From NCBI RefSeq assembly GCF_001423745.1, contig NZ_LMPC01000027.1, positions 176,039-240,038 of the forward strand: DNA of 64,000 bases. The letters are read 5' to 3'. This DNA comes from Arthrobacter sp. Leaf337 (GTDB lineage: Bacteria; Actinomycetota; Actinomycetes; Actinomycetales; Micrococcaceae). Below are positions 1 to 6,978 of the stretch, piece after piece. Both the position numbers and the translations under genes were made by a program. The notes under the pieces were generated by a model. That model was not told the DNA's origin. It saw only the letters and a list, made by a program, of their open reading frames with translations, and searched no databases. The first letter of the stretch is position 1. Every line of letters begins with the position of its first letter.

Positions 1-64
1 TCGGCTGGCGATCAGATGTCCTTCCGCAAGAGAACTTCCACCACAGATCACAAGGAGCAACACC

Positions 65-613
65 ATGGCACTGCCCGCCAACATCACCACCGGCACCTGG
101 ACCCTCGACAACTCGCACAGCGAAATCGGCTTCACGGTGCGCCACGCAGGCATCAGCAAGGTCCGCGGCCAGTTCACCGATGCCGTAGCCACGCTGGACC
201 TCGCCCAGAACGTTGCCGACTCCAAGGTCAACGCAACCATTCAGACCGCCAGCTTTGACTCGGGCGACGCCAACCGCGACGGCCACGTCCGCGGCGAAGA
301 TTTCTTCGACGTCGAGGCGTTCCCGGAAATCTCCTTCGTCTCCAACGCGATCGTTCCCAAGGGCGACGCCTACGAGCTCCAGGGCGATCTCACCATCAAG
401 GGCGTCACCCGCCCGGTGGCGCTCGAGACCGAGCTCCATGGTGTGGCTGTCGATCCGTTCGGCAACACCCGCGCCGGCCTCACCGCCGAAACCACCATCA
501 GCCGCAAGGACTTCGGCCTGACCTGGAACGCCGTCCTCGAAGCCGGCGGCGTGCTGGTCAGCGACAAGGTTGCCATCAACCTCGAGCTCGCGTTCATCGC
601 TCCGGCGGCCTAG
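65..613 (+). CDS. YceI family lipocalin-like protein
   Basis: Complete 182-residue protein with a YceI-type opening (GTWTLDNSHSEIGFTVRH, residues 10-27) and the second family signature DVEAFPEISF near residue 87. YceI proteins are beta-barrels that bind a polyisoprenoid or amphiphilic ligand. Many are secreted, but this one starts MALPANITT with no signal peptide, so it is probably cytoplasmic. Length is normal for the family. The ATG is preceded by AAGGAG eight bases upstream. It appears monocistronic: a strong hairpin follows within 30 bases. The ligand and physiological role are unknown. Confidence 0.93.
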   Translation: MALPANITTGTWTLDNSHSEIGFTVRHAGISKVRGQFTDAVATLDLAQNVADSKVNATIQTASFDSGDANRDGHVRGEDFFDVEAFPEISFVSNAIVPKGDAYELQGDLTIKGVTRPVALETELHGVAVDPFGNTRAGLTAETTISRKDFGLTWNAVLEAGGVLVSDKVAINLELAFIAPAA

Positions 614-638
614 TTCTTCGCCTTATAGTTCTGCACCC

Positions 639-681
639 CACAGCACCCTGCTCCGTCCCCGCGACGGAGCGGGGTGCTGTG
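639..681 (+). terminator. Terminator hairpin after the YceI gene
   Basis: A near-perfect 19-bp inverted repeat (cacagcaccc... paired with ...gggtgctgtg, with an inner gctccgtc / gacggagc stem) encloses a 5-base loop. It starts 26 bases after the YceI stop. The T-tract is weak (cttaat). Its position and stem strength support termination. Confidence 0.8.
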
Positions 682-752
682 CTTAATCCGGCTGCTGAAC
701 CTGACCGGCGAGAATACCTCTGCGGAATGATCCATCGGGCCACCGCAGCGGG

Positions 753-843
753 GTACGGTGGAACCAAACCATGCTGGGGGCAGGGGAACCGTCACTGATC
801 CCGGTACCCGTTTTGTCAGTAGTCGACCCGCGAAGGACCAACT
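753..843 (+). promoter_or_regulatory. Conserved leader, copy 1, before PQYGQ protein A
   Basis: About 90 bases up to the ATG align with the leader of the downstream paralogue (1891-1979). Shared blocks are GTACsGTG, ACCAAA, GCTGGGGGCAGG, CTGATCCCGGT, AGTA, CGAC and the Shine-Dalgarno AAGGA. The conservation is greater than a ribosome site alone needs, so this is probably a duplicated promoter plus 5' UTR. I do not recognise a known riboswitch class in it. Confidence 0.55.
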
Positions 844-1689
844 ATGAGCACGCCTCCAGCCACCCCGAACGAACCCGAGAACGGCAAGCCTGGCCCCGAC
901 GCTCCCCAGTACGGGCAGAACGCGCCGCAGTCACCTGCCGCCCCCCAGTACGGGCAGCAGCCCCCGGCCACGCCGCAGTACGGCCAAAACACGCCGCCGG
1001 CCGCTCCCCAGTACGGGCAGAACGCGCCGCAGTACGGGCAGCAGCCTCCCGCTGCCCCCCAGTACGGCCAGAACGCGCCGCAGTACGGGCAAAACGCACC
1101 CCAGTACGGACAGCAGCCTCCCGCTGCTCCCCAGTACGGCCAGCAGCCCTACGGCCAGGCGCCGCAGCAGTACGGCCAGTCCCCCTATGCCCAGTACCCG
1201 TCCGAACAGCCGCAGGGTCCCGGAGCCGGCGGGGTTCCGAAGATGGTCAACAATGCCTTCTGGATGATCATTGCAGCGGGCGCCCTCTGGCTCATCTCCC
1301 TTCTGGTCGCCATTCCCGCGCTGGATGATCCCGCCATGCGGAGCACGTTCGAGGAGCAGATGCGGGCAGGCGGTGCAGACATCGATTTTGAATCGATCAA
1401 GGGCGTTGTCATCGGAACCATGGTTGTGATGGGCCTCATCGGTGCCGGGCTCTACGCACTGGTTGCCTTCAACGTGCGCAAGGGCAAGAACTGGGCGCGC
1501 ATCCTGGGCACCGTTTTTGCTGCCCTCTCGATCTTCAGCCTGCTTCCGCTCAGCATCGGCACCATCGCCGTCCTGCTCGGGATCGCGGCCATCGTGATGC
1601 TCTACCTCCCGGCATCGGCCCCGTACTTCCAGAAGCAGCAGCCGTTCGGCGGTCCGTACACCCAGCCGGGCAACCCCTACGGCCGCTAA
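844..1689 (+). CDS. PQYGQ-repeat multi-pass membrane protein A
   Basis: 281 residues in two parts. Residues 1-130 are low-complexity Pro/Gln/Tyr/Gly with nine PQYGQ copies between residues 21 and 100, often followed by QPPAA or NA. Residues 137-160, 187-211, 218-237 and 239-256 are hydrophobic and probably membrane-spanning. The tail ends PYTQPGNPYGR. The membrane core is shared with the next gene: DDPAMRS, LYALVAFN, KG.NWAR.LGT and LYLP.SAPYF. Such tails are common on actinobacterial envelope proteins and may mediate protein contacts or phase separation; the function is unknown. The start is supported by AAGGA and by the MSTPP opening shared with the paralogue. Confidence 0.85.
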   Translation: MSTPPATPNEPENGKPGPDAPQYGQNAPQSPAAPQYGQQPPATPQYGQNTPPAAPQYGQNAPQYGQQPPAAPQYGQNAPQYGQNAPQYGQQPPAAPQYGQQPYGQAPQQYGQSPYAQYPSEQPQGPGAGGVPKMVNNAFWMIIAAGALWLISLLVAIPALDDPAMRSTFEEQMRAGGADIDFESIKGVVIGTMVVMGLIGAGLYALVAFNVRKGKNWARILGTVFAALSIFSLLPLSIGTIAVLLGIAAIVMLYLPASAPYFQKQQPFGGPYTQPGNPYGR

Positions 1690-1710
1690 CTCACACCGAA
1701 GCACCACACC

Positions 1711-1740
1711 ACAGCACAGCACAGCACAGCACAGCACAGC
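1711..1740. repeat. (ACAGC)6 pentanucleotide microsatellite
   Basis: Six perfect tandem copies of ACAGC lie in the spacer between the two PQYGQ genes. The tract is non-coding and likely length-variable between strains. Confidence 0.9.
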
Positions 1741-1759
1741 ACCACTGTTCCACACCCGG

Positions 1760-1820
1760 AGGGCGTGGACTTTGGACGGCACCCGCGGCATCAGTCGCGA
1801 GCCTCCGGAGTCCGCGCCCT
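1760..1820 (+). terminator. Long-loop inverted repeat, possible terminator
   Basis: agggcgtggact (1760-1771) pairs with agtccgcgccct (1809-1820), with one G-T wobble, around a loop of 37 bases. It lies between the two paralogues and could end transcription of the first. There is no clear T-tract, so this is tentative. Confidence 0.3.
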
Positions 1821-1890
1821 CTGTGTTTGGCCGGCAACCTCTTGAGCGGAAATTGAGCCGCAAACTATGCCCAGAACGCCCTTCCGCACG

Positions 1891-1979
1891 GTACCGTGTT
1901 ACCAAAATCACGCTGGGGGCAGGTGAGGTGGCTGATCCCGGTGCCGATTACTGAGTAACCGACTCGCAAAGGATCACTA
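1891..1979 (+). promoter_or_regulatory. Conserved leader, copy 2, before PQYGQ protein B
   Basis: This is the counterpart of 753-843. It has the same block order (GTAC, ACCAAA, GCTGGGGGCAGG, CTGATCCCGGT, AGTAACCGAC, AAGGATCACTA) ending at the ATG. It contains a small TTACT-g-AGTAA palindrome not found in copy 1. Duplication of the leader with the gene implies common regulation. Confidence 0.55.
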
Positions 1980-2705
1980 ATGAGCACTCCGCCCGTCCCG
2001 CCGTCGTATCCCAGCGATCCAAGCGGCGGTTCCTACGGCCAGCAGGCACCGCAGTACGGGCAGGATCCGTCCGCCTTTGCGCAGGCACCGCAGTATGCGC
2101 AGGCGCCCCCGTACAGCCAGCCCGCGCCGCAGCAGTTCGGGCAGGCGCAGTACGGGCAGGCTCAATATGCGCAGCCGCAGCAGTCCGGGAAGCCCCAGTA
2201 CTTCGCCTACCCCTCGGAACTGCCGCAGCAGGGAACCTCGGGCACCGCCGCTCCCCCGCTGGTCAACCTCTCGTTCTGGCTGCTGATCGTCGCGTGCGCG
2301 CTCTGGGTGGGCTCCGTGTTCCTGTCAATAGGTTCCATCGACGACCCCGCGATGCGGAGCCAGTTCGATGCCAGGCTGGCCACCAGCGGAGCCGACGTGG
2401 ATTTCGAGGCCGTGAAGGGCGTCATTGTGGGAATGGTGGTGCTGATTGCCGCCGTCGGCGTGCTGCTGTACGCGCTGGTGGCGTTCAACATCCGAAAGGG
2501 CCGCAACTGGGCCCGTGTCCTGGGCACCATCTTCGCGGCGTTCTCCCTACTGGGCGTTCTGCAGATGGGACTCGGAACGCCGTCCATCCTGGCCGGCGTC
2601 GCGGCGATCGTACTCCTGTACCTCCCCGGGTCAGCGCCGTATTTCCGGAAGTACCAGCCGTACGCCGGCCCCTACGGGCAGCCGGGCTACCCCTACGGCC
2701 GCTAG
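1980..2705 (+). CDS. PQYGQ-repeat multi-pass membrane protein B (paralogue)
   Basis: 241 residues and a tandem paralogue of the preceding gene. The Q/Y/P/A-rich head (residues 1-95) is shorter and degenerate (APQYGQ, APQYAQ, AQYGQAQYAQ). Hydrophobic segments lie near 97-119, 146-170, 186-203 and 204-217. Both proteins end in a PY.QPG.PYGR tail. The membrane core is much more conserved than the head, which suggests the core carries the function and the head is free to change length. Whether the pair forms a heteromer is unknown. Confidence 0.85.
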   Translation: MSTPPVPPSYPSDPSGGSYGQQAPQYGQDPSAFAQAPQYAQAPPYSQPAPQQFGQAQYGQAQYAQPQQSGKPQYFAYPSELPQQGTSGTAAPPLVNLSFWLLIVACALWVGSVFLSIGSIDDPAMRSQFDARLATSGADVDFEAVKGVIVGMVVLIAAVGVLLYALVAFNIRKGRNWARVLGTIFAAFSLLGVLQMGLGTPSILAGVAAIVLLYLPGSAPYFRKYQPYAGPYGQPGYPYGR

Positions 2706-2714
2706 CGGCGGCAC

Positions 2715-2777
2715 GACTCGACGACGGGATTACCCGACGGCGGGATTCGACGACGGCGGGAGACCCGGCGGCGGGGA
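2715..2777. repeat. GACGGCGGGATTC-type short tandem repeats
   Basis: Three imperfect units beginning at 2723, 2736 and 2752 (GACGGGATTA, GACGGCGGGATTC, GACGGCGGGA) fill the spacer between the convergent PQYGQ-B and rex genes. The same word recurs on the other strand at 17296-17340. GC-rich pairing with the rex 3' end could also act as a terminator. Confidence 0.6.
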
Positions 2778-3506
2778 TTACTCGCCGTCGTCGGGGTTCT
2801 GGATCCGCTGGGCGTGGTAGGCCAGGATCTGCAGCTCGGTGGCCATGTCCACCTTGCGCAGGTTCACGCCCGGCGGCACCTGGAGCATCACGGGCGCAAA
2901 ACTGAGGATGCTTCGCACGCCGGCCGCGATGACGCGGTCGCACACGCCCTGGGCCACGGCGGCCGGCAGGGCGAGCACCACCATGTTGGCACCGGTCCGC
3001 TGGAGGACAGGTTCCAGGTCCGCGACGTCGCTGACGCGCAGCCAGCCCACCTCGTTGCCCACCACCATCTGGTCGGCGTCAAAAATCGCCACCACGTCGA
3101 AGCCCCGCGATTCGAAACCGCCGTACCGTGCCAGGGCCTTGCCGAGGTTACCGGCGCCCACGATTGCCACTTTCCAGTCCCGGGTGAGTCCGAGTGCGGC
3201 CGAGATGTTGCGGCTGAGGTACTGCACTTCGTAGCCGACGCCCCGGGTGCCGTAGGACCCGACGTGCGAGAGGTCTTTGCGGAGGGTGGACGAGCTGACG
3301 CCGGAGGCTTCAGCGAGGGACTCGGACGAGACGCGTTCGACGCCTTCGGCCAGCATTGTGGTGAGGGCGCGCAAATAGATGGTCAGCCGGGCCACGGCTG
3401 CGGGCGGAATCTGCTTGGCCGCAGTTCCGCTATCCCCATGGACAGCCTCGGGGGATGAATCCAGCGAAGTCACTATCTGCTCCATTGCGTCGCGTTGTGA
3501 GTCCAC
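2778..3506 (-). CDS. rex: Redox-sensing transcriptional repressor Rex
   Basis: 242 residues. A winged-helix DNA-binding domain (about 37-85, with SGVSSSTLRKDLS and GTRGVGY) is followed by an NAD(H)-binding Rossmann domain opening VAIVGAGNLGKALARY. Rex represses respiratory and fermentative genes when NADH/NAD+ is low and is released by NADH. The GTG start at 3506 has GGAGG upstream. The N-terminal extension of about 35 residues before the conserved domain is variable in actinobacteria. Rex often neighbours hemA; here the next gene is a glutaredoxin-like gene and hemA is not in the window. I found no classical Rex box in front of it. Confidence 0.95.
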   Translation of the reverse strand: MDSQRDAMEQIVTSLDSSPEAVHGDSGTAAKQIPPAAVARLTIYLRALTTMLAEGVERVSSESLAEASGVSSSTLRKDLSHVGSYGTRGVGYEVQYLSRNISAALGLTRDWKVAIVGAGNLGKALARYGGFESRGFDVVAIFDADQMVVGNEVGWLRVSDVADLEPVLQRTGANMVVLALPAAVAQGVCDRVIAAGVRSILSFAPVMLQVPPGVNLRKVDMATELQILAYHAQRIQNPDDGE

Positions 3507-3551
3507 TCTAGAGCCCCCTCCGCACTGCCAACAAAGCAGAAGTCGCTGCGC

Positions 3552-3806
3552 CTATTTGGCCACAGCCTGGCGTAGGATCCGCTCCAGCCGGGTTTCGTCG
3601 ATCTTCCAGAAGTCCCGCTGGATGCCGTCCACCAGGACAACGGGGATCTCTTCGGCGTAACGCTCGCGCAGCTCCGGCTGGTTGTCCACCAGTTGTTCCG
3701 TCCACTCGAGTCCCAGTGCCGCAGTGACCCGTCCGACGGCGTCGCGCGCCGCCTCGCAGAGGTGGCAGTCAGCTTTGGTGATCAGGACGACGTCGGGTTT
3801 TGCCAT
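3552..3806 (-). CDS. Glutaredoxin family protein
   Basis: 84 residues with a thioredoxin-fold start (VVLITKADCHLCEAARDAV). The CHLC motif at about 14-17 is the redox centre, and a cis-Pro lies in EIPVVLVDG. It is probably a small thiol-disulfide protein of the DUF836 / glutaredoxin-like type, commonly found beside rex or hemA in actinobacteria. It is transcribed toward rex with a 45-base gap and may be co-transcribed. The substrate is unknown. Confidence 0.88.
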   Translation of the reverse strand: MAKPDVVLITKADCHLCEAARDAVGRVTAALGLEWTEQLVDNQPELRERYAEEIPVVLVDGIQRDFWKIDETRLERILRQAVAK

Positions 3807-3857
3807 GCCTTAACCGTAGCCCGGCCGCCGCCCGGCTGCGACGGCAAGCCCGCGACA

Positions 3858-3884
3858 GCGTGGACTCGACGGCGTGGACTCGAC
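3858..3884. repeat. Two direct copies of GCGTGGACTCGAC
   Basis: Perfect 13-bp copies at 3858-3870 and 3872-3884 sit just upstream of the HAD gene, where the -35 region would lie. They are either a simple duplication or paired regulator sites. Confidence 0.6.
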
Positions 3885-3891
3885 CATTGAC

Positions 3892-3903
3892 TAGACTCAA
3901 GTC
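3892..3903 (+). promoter_or_regulatory. -10 element for a leaderless HAD transcript
   Basis: TAGACT at 3892-3897 ends six bases before the ATG at 3904, placing +1 at or next to the start codon. No Shine-Dalgarno is visible. No good -35 was found. Confidence 0.45.
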
Positions 3904-4722
3904 ATGCCCGAGGAGAAGTACGTCGCCGTAATCCGGCAGCCGGCCGGTGCGCTGCAGCACGGCGAGGCCGCCTTCTTCGACGTCGACAACACCCTCATGA
4001 AGGGCGCCAGCCTCTTTCACGTGGCCAGAAAGATGCATCAGCGCGGCGCGTTCACCCTGCCGCAGGCGGCAGGCATGGCCTGGAAGCAGTTCAAGTTCAT
4101 TCTCCGCGGCGAGAACATGGATGACGTCCATGCGGTCCGGGACTCGGCCCTGACGCTGGCGGCCGGCATCACCGTGGAGGACATCAAAGCCCTTGGCGAA
4201 GAAGTCTTCGACGAAATGATCGAGTCCAGGATCTGGCCCGGCACCAAGGCACTGGCCCAGCAGCACCTCCGGGTGGGGCGAATGGTGTGGCTGGTGACGG
4301 CGACACCCATCGAGGTGGCCACCGTGATATCCACCCGGCTGGGCCTCACCGGGGCCCTGGGCACCGTCGGCGAAGTCAAGGACGGGGCGTACACCGGCCG
4401 GCTGGTGGGCGACATCCTGCACGGCCAGGCCAAGGCTGTGGCTGTCCAGGGCATCGCAGACGCCGAGGACCTGGACCTCAAGCGCTGCTGGGCCTACAGC
4501 GACTCACACAATGACATTCCGCTGCTGAGCATGGTGGGCCATCCCGTGGCGATCAATCCCGACGCCCGGCTCCGCCGCCACGCCCGGGACAACAACTGGC
4601 CGGTGTACGACTTCCGCTCCGGACGCCGCGCGGCCACGCTTGGACTGAAGGCCGCCACTGTCGGCGGCGCCGCCTACGGCCTGTGGCGGGGCTTCACCCG
4701 CTTCCGCGGCCCCACGGTTTAG
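3904..4722 (+). CDS. HAD-IB family phosphatase (SerB1-like)
   Basis: 272 residues. HAD motif I is AFFDVDNTLMKG (DxDxT, about residues 21-32), motif II lies around LVTATP and motif III/IV at CWAYSDSHNDIPLLSMVG. This fits the HAD-IB subfamily (phosphoserine-phosphatase-like). The C-terminus carries a short hydrophobic segment (LGLKAATVGGAAYGLW). It belongs with the mycobacterial SerB1-type proteins, which also lie close to a bS22/HTH pair as here. The true substrate is not established for this group. The start is set by a -10 box six bases upstream (leaderless). Confidence 0.88.
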   Translation: MPEEKYVAVIRQPAGALQHGEAAFFDVDNTLMKGASLFHVARKMHQRGAFTLPQAAGMAWKQFKFILRGENMDDVHAVRDSALTLAAGITVEDIKALGEEVFDEMIESRIWPGTKALAQQHLRVGRMVWLVTATPIEVATVISTRLGLTGALGTVGEVKDGAYTGRLVGDILHGQAKAVAVQGIADAEDLDLKRCWAYSDSHNDIPLLSMVGHPVAINPDARLRRHARDNNWPVYDFRSGRRAATLGLKAATVGGAAYGLWRGFTRFRGPTV

Positions 4723-4791
4723 GACTCTGCCGCGGCGGCCGGCCCGGAGGCGCCCGGCGCAGCACTGCGGCCGGGACCTGTCAGGGCCCAA

Positions 4792-4824
4792 AGAAAAATG
4801 CCCGCTGCCAAAGGCAACGGGCAT
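4792..4824 (-). terminator. Rho-independent terminator of the bS22 gene
   Basis: On the minus strand ATGCCCGTTGCC, TTT loop and GGCAGCGGGCAT are followed by TTTTTCTTT. This is a textbook hairpin plus T-tract, 22 bases after the bS22 stop. Confidence 0.9.
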
Positions 4825-4845
4825 CTCACGCTGTAGGAAGTATCT

Positions 4846-4944
4846 CTACTTCTTGTTACGGCGCTGGTGGCGGGTCTTACGAAGCAACTTGCGATGCTTC
4901 TTCTTGGCCATACGCTTGCGACGCTTCTTAATAACTGAACCCAC
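4846..4944 (-). CDS. 30S ribosomal protein bS22 (AURKAIP1/COX24 domain)
   Basis: A 32-residue, extremely basic protein opening MGSVIKKRRKRMAKKKH and ending RRNKK. It matches the actinobacterial small-subunit protein bS22, known from mycobacterial ribosome structures. It is easily missed by gene finders. The GTG start at 4944 has AAGGA at good spacing, and a strong terminator follows. The next upstream gene on the same strand is the small HTH protein, the same order as the mycobacterial Rv0500A/Rv0500B pair. Confidence 0.93.
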   Translation of the reverse strand: MGSVIKKRRKRMAKKKHRKLLRKTRHQRRNKK

Positions 4945-5127
4945 GAAAGTTCCTTACAAACTAGATGGAGTACCTGTCTGATGGAAGAGGTCCGTGGACT
5001 AGGCAACAGACTAAACAACAAACAGATTCTTACAATAACGAAAAACGTTCCCTAACAGGGTACCGCTTATCCGGCGCTCCCACTGACCCCGCCCGACCGC
5101 ACACCTTGGTTGCGGCCGCTGCGGAGG

Positions 5128-5340
5128 TTAGGCGGTGTCCGTCTGGCCTTCCACAACAGCACCTTTGACGTACTGTTCGACGGCGGACTCGGGCACCCGG
5201 AAGGAGCGGCCGAACCGGACGGCCGGCATCTCTCCGGAATGGACAAGGCGGTACACGGTCATTTTGGAAACGCGCATGAGCTCGGCCACTTCGGCCACAG
5301 TCAGGAACTGAGCGTTCGAGAAGTTAGACTCTGCGGACAT
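5128..5340 (-). CDS. Excisionase-type helix-turn-helix DNA-binding protein
   Basis: 70 residues from the chosen ATG. A single MerR/excisionase-like HTH (FLTVAEVAELMRVSKMTVYR, about residues 11-30) is followed by the wing GRSFRVPESAVEQYV. It is orthologous in type and place to the actinobacterial Rv0500A family. I chose the ATG at 5340 rather than 5382 because AAGGAATAAGGGAA lies directly before it and the HTH begins soon after. The regulatory target is unknown. Confidence 0.85.
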   Translation of the reverse strand: MSAESNFSNAQFLTVAEVAELMRVSKMTVYRLVHSGEMPAVRFGRSFRVPESAVEQYVKGAVVEGQTDTA

Positions 5341-5508
5341 TTCCCTTATTCCTTTGTTAACAGCTGATAAAGGCAACCCCATTGAAACCCCATTGCGGTG
5401 TGCCGATGCTGAGCCATCAACCTACCCTGTGCTAGTTACTCTAGTGGCTGATGGTGCCATTGTGAAAGTCATTTTGAGTAACCACTTTCGCTGAACCACT
5501 AGGGACTT

Positions 5509-6633
5509 TCAGCCCTGGCAGGCGCCCCGGCGCTTGCGGGCTGACGATGCCAGCTGGCCCAGTACCGACGCCGTGACGTCCCATTCCATACAGGCATCCG
5601 TCACGCTCTGGCCGTAGACCAGTTCGTCCGTACCGGCGGCGTGCTCGGCCACGTCGAGGTTCTGTGCCCCGCCCACCAGGAAGCTCTCCAGCATGACGCC
5701 GGCAATCGCCGCGGCTGCCGCTCCGCCGTCTTCCAGTTGCGCGCCGATTTCAAGGGCCACCTCGGCCTGGCGGTGATGGCTCTTGCCGCTGTTGGCGTGG
5801 CTGGCGTCCACAATGAGCCTGGGGTTGAGCTGCTTGGCCGCCAGCTTGGCGGAGGCGGCTTCGACGTCGGCCGCGGAGTAGTTGGGTCCCTTGCGTCCGC
5901 CGCGGAGGATCACGTGCGTGTCCGGGTTGCCGGCCGTGGCCACCAGCGCGGCCCGGCCGTCGCCGTCGATCCCGAGGAACGCCTGGGAGGCCGCTGCGGC
6001 ACTGCAGGCATCCACTGCCACCTGGAGGTCGCCGTCGGTCCCGTTCTTGAACCCGATGGGCATGGACAGCCCGGACGCCAGCTGGCGGTGGATCTGGCTT
6101 TCCGTGGTGCGTGCACCGATGGCGCCCCAGGACACAAGGTCGGCCATGTATTGCGGGCTGATGGGTTCCAGGAATTCCGTGGCCGTGGGAAGGCCAAGCG
6201 ACGTGACCTGCTGCAGGAACCGGCGGGCTGCCCGCAGGCCGGTGGCGATGTCGTGGCTGCCGTCCAGGTGGGGATCGTTGATGAGGCCCTTCCAGCCCAC
6301 CGTGGTGCGGGGCTTCTCGAAGTACGTCCGCATCACGATCAGCAGGTCTTCCTTGTGCTTCTCGGCCTGGCTCACCAGTCTGCGGGCGTATTCCAGGCCG
6401 GCCTTGGGGTCGTGGATGGAGCAGGGGCCCACGATCACCAGCAGGCGGTCGTCCACGCCGTCCATGATGGCCCGGACTTCGTCCCTGCCGCGTTCGACGA
6501 CATCTGCCACCCGGGCGTCAAGCGGCAGTTCCGCGATCATGTCCTGGGGTGACGGCAGTGCCTGGAATTCGCTGACGCGCAGGTTTGAGGTGGACTTGGA
6601 AGGCTGTGTTTCGGTGGCTGCTGCGGTGCTCAT
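5509..6633 (-). CDS. 3-deoxy-7-phosphoheptulonate (DAHP) synthase, class I
   Basis: 374 residues of the AroF/G/H type. Motifs are VIVGPCSIHDPKAGLEYARR (PEP site), MRTYFEKPRTT, IGFKNGTDG and DASHANS. It condenses PEP with erythrose 4-phosphate, the first step of the shikimate pathway. The ATG at 6633 has ACAGGA upstream. A 180-base leader precedes it, with a short ORF rich in Trp, Tyr and Phe codons and two stable hairpins. This strongly suggests attenuation by aromatic amino acids in place of, or in addition to, allosteric control. Confidence 0.96.
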   Translation of the reverse strand: MSTAAATETQPSKSTSNLRVSEFQALPSPQDMIAELPLDARVADVVERGRDEVRAIMDGVDDRLLVIVGPCSIHDPKAGLEYARRLVSQAEKHKEDLLIVMRTYFEKPRTTVGWKGLINDPHLDGSHDIATGLRAARRFLQQVTSLGLPTATEFLEPISPQYMADLVSWGAIGARTTESQIHRQLASGLSMPIGFKNGTDGDLQVAVDACSAAAASQAFLGIDGDGRAALVATAGNPDTHVILRGGRKGPNYSAADVEAASAKLAAKQLNPRLIVDASHANSGKSHHRQAEVALEIGAQLEDGGAAAAAIAGVMLESFLVGGAQNLDVAEHAAGTDELVYGQSVTDACMEWDVTASVLGQLASSARKRRGACQG

Positions 6634-6701
6634 GGGTGCGGGGTCCTGTTCCGGAAGGTGCGGAGCGGGCCCAGATCAGAACCCGCCGGAGAAATGGCGA
6701 A

Positions 6702-6784
6702 GGGCAGAGAATGATCTCTGCCCTGTTGGCTCTGAAGGAAAGTTGGATGCGTGTCAGTTAGACGCGGGCCCCTCCAGAGCCAAC
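6702..6784 (-). promoter_or_regulatory. Putative attenuator structures of the DAHP synthase leader
   Basis: Read on the minus strand, GTTGGCTCTGGAGG (6784-6771) pairs with CCTTCAGAGCCAAC (6738-6725), 14 bp with one wobble, enclosing the leader-peptide stop. Next comes a perfect GGGCAGAGA-TCAT-TCTCTGCCC hairpin (6723-6702). The first strand overlaps the codons just after the Trp/Tyr/Phe run, so a stalled or moving ribosome would change its pairing. The second hairpin is followed by only a weak T-tract (TTCGCCATTT), so the terminator role is inferred. Confidence 0.6.
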
Positions 6785-6813
6785 GAAAAATACGCATACC
6801 AACGGTTAGTCAT
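6754..6813 (-). CDS. Aromatic-rich leader peptide of DAHP synthase
   Basis: A 19-codon ORF, MTNRWYAYFSLALEGPASN, with Trp5, Tyr6, Tyr8 and Phe9 clustered, ends 120 bases before the DAHP synthase start. It begins seven bases after a TATGGT -10 box, so it is predicted to be leaderless. Aromatic codons followed by mutually exclusive hairpins is the classic layout of ribosome-mediated attenuation; actinobacterial aro and trp genes are known to use such leaders. Longer in-frame starts exist at 6840 and 6825, but they lie upstream of, or inside, the predicted promoter. Confidence 0.75.
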   Translation of the reverse strand: MTNRWYAYFSLALEGPASN

Positions 6814-6820
6814 AGCCAAG

Positions 6821-6849
6821 ACCATAACCGCGGAAACCATCCGCCGCAA
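6821..6849 (-). promoter_or_regulatory. Predicted promoter of the aro leader and DAHP synthase
   Basis: TTGCGG (6849-6844), a 17-base spacer and TATGGT (6826-6821) give sigma-70-type spacing. +1 falls on or next to the ATG of the leader peptide at 6813. Confidence 0.55.
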
Positions 6850-6903
6850 ACCCGGAGGCGTCACAAAACTCCACCGACGCCCTCCCCCGGCTCACCGCCC
6901 TCC

Positions 6904-6967
6904 CCAACTGACTCGCAGTTAACGCTCCGAAATCGCGTTTTCGGAGCGTTAACTGCGAGTCAGTTGG
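6904..6967. repeat. 64-bp palindromic dispersed repeat, copy 1
   Basis: CCAACTGACTCGCAGTTAAC... is mirrored by GTTAACTGCGAGTCAGTTGG with arms of about 29 bp and a loop near TCGCG. A related element lies at 62549-62613. It sits between the aro leader promoter and the 3' end of the esterase gene. It could act as a bidirectional terminator or as a REP-like mobile palindrome. Confidence 0.85.
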
Positions 6968-6978
6968 AGGCGTAGGCA

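Noticed and set aside
753..843. Known riboswitch class (c-di-AMP, c-di-GMP or similar) in the PQYGQ leaders
   Set aside because: I could not match consensus cores of these classes. Kept only as a conserved leader.
844..1160. Regular short repeats looking like a CRISPR array
   Set aside because: Units are variable in spacing, encode in-frame PQYGQ and lie inside a gene; no spacers of constant length and no cas genes.
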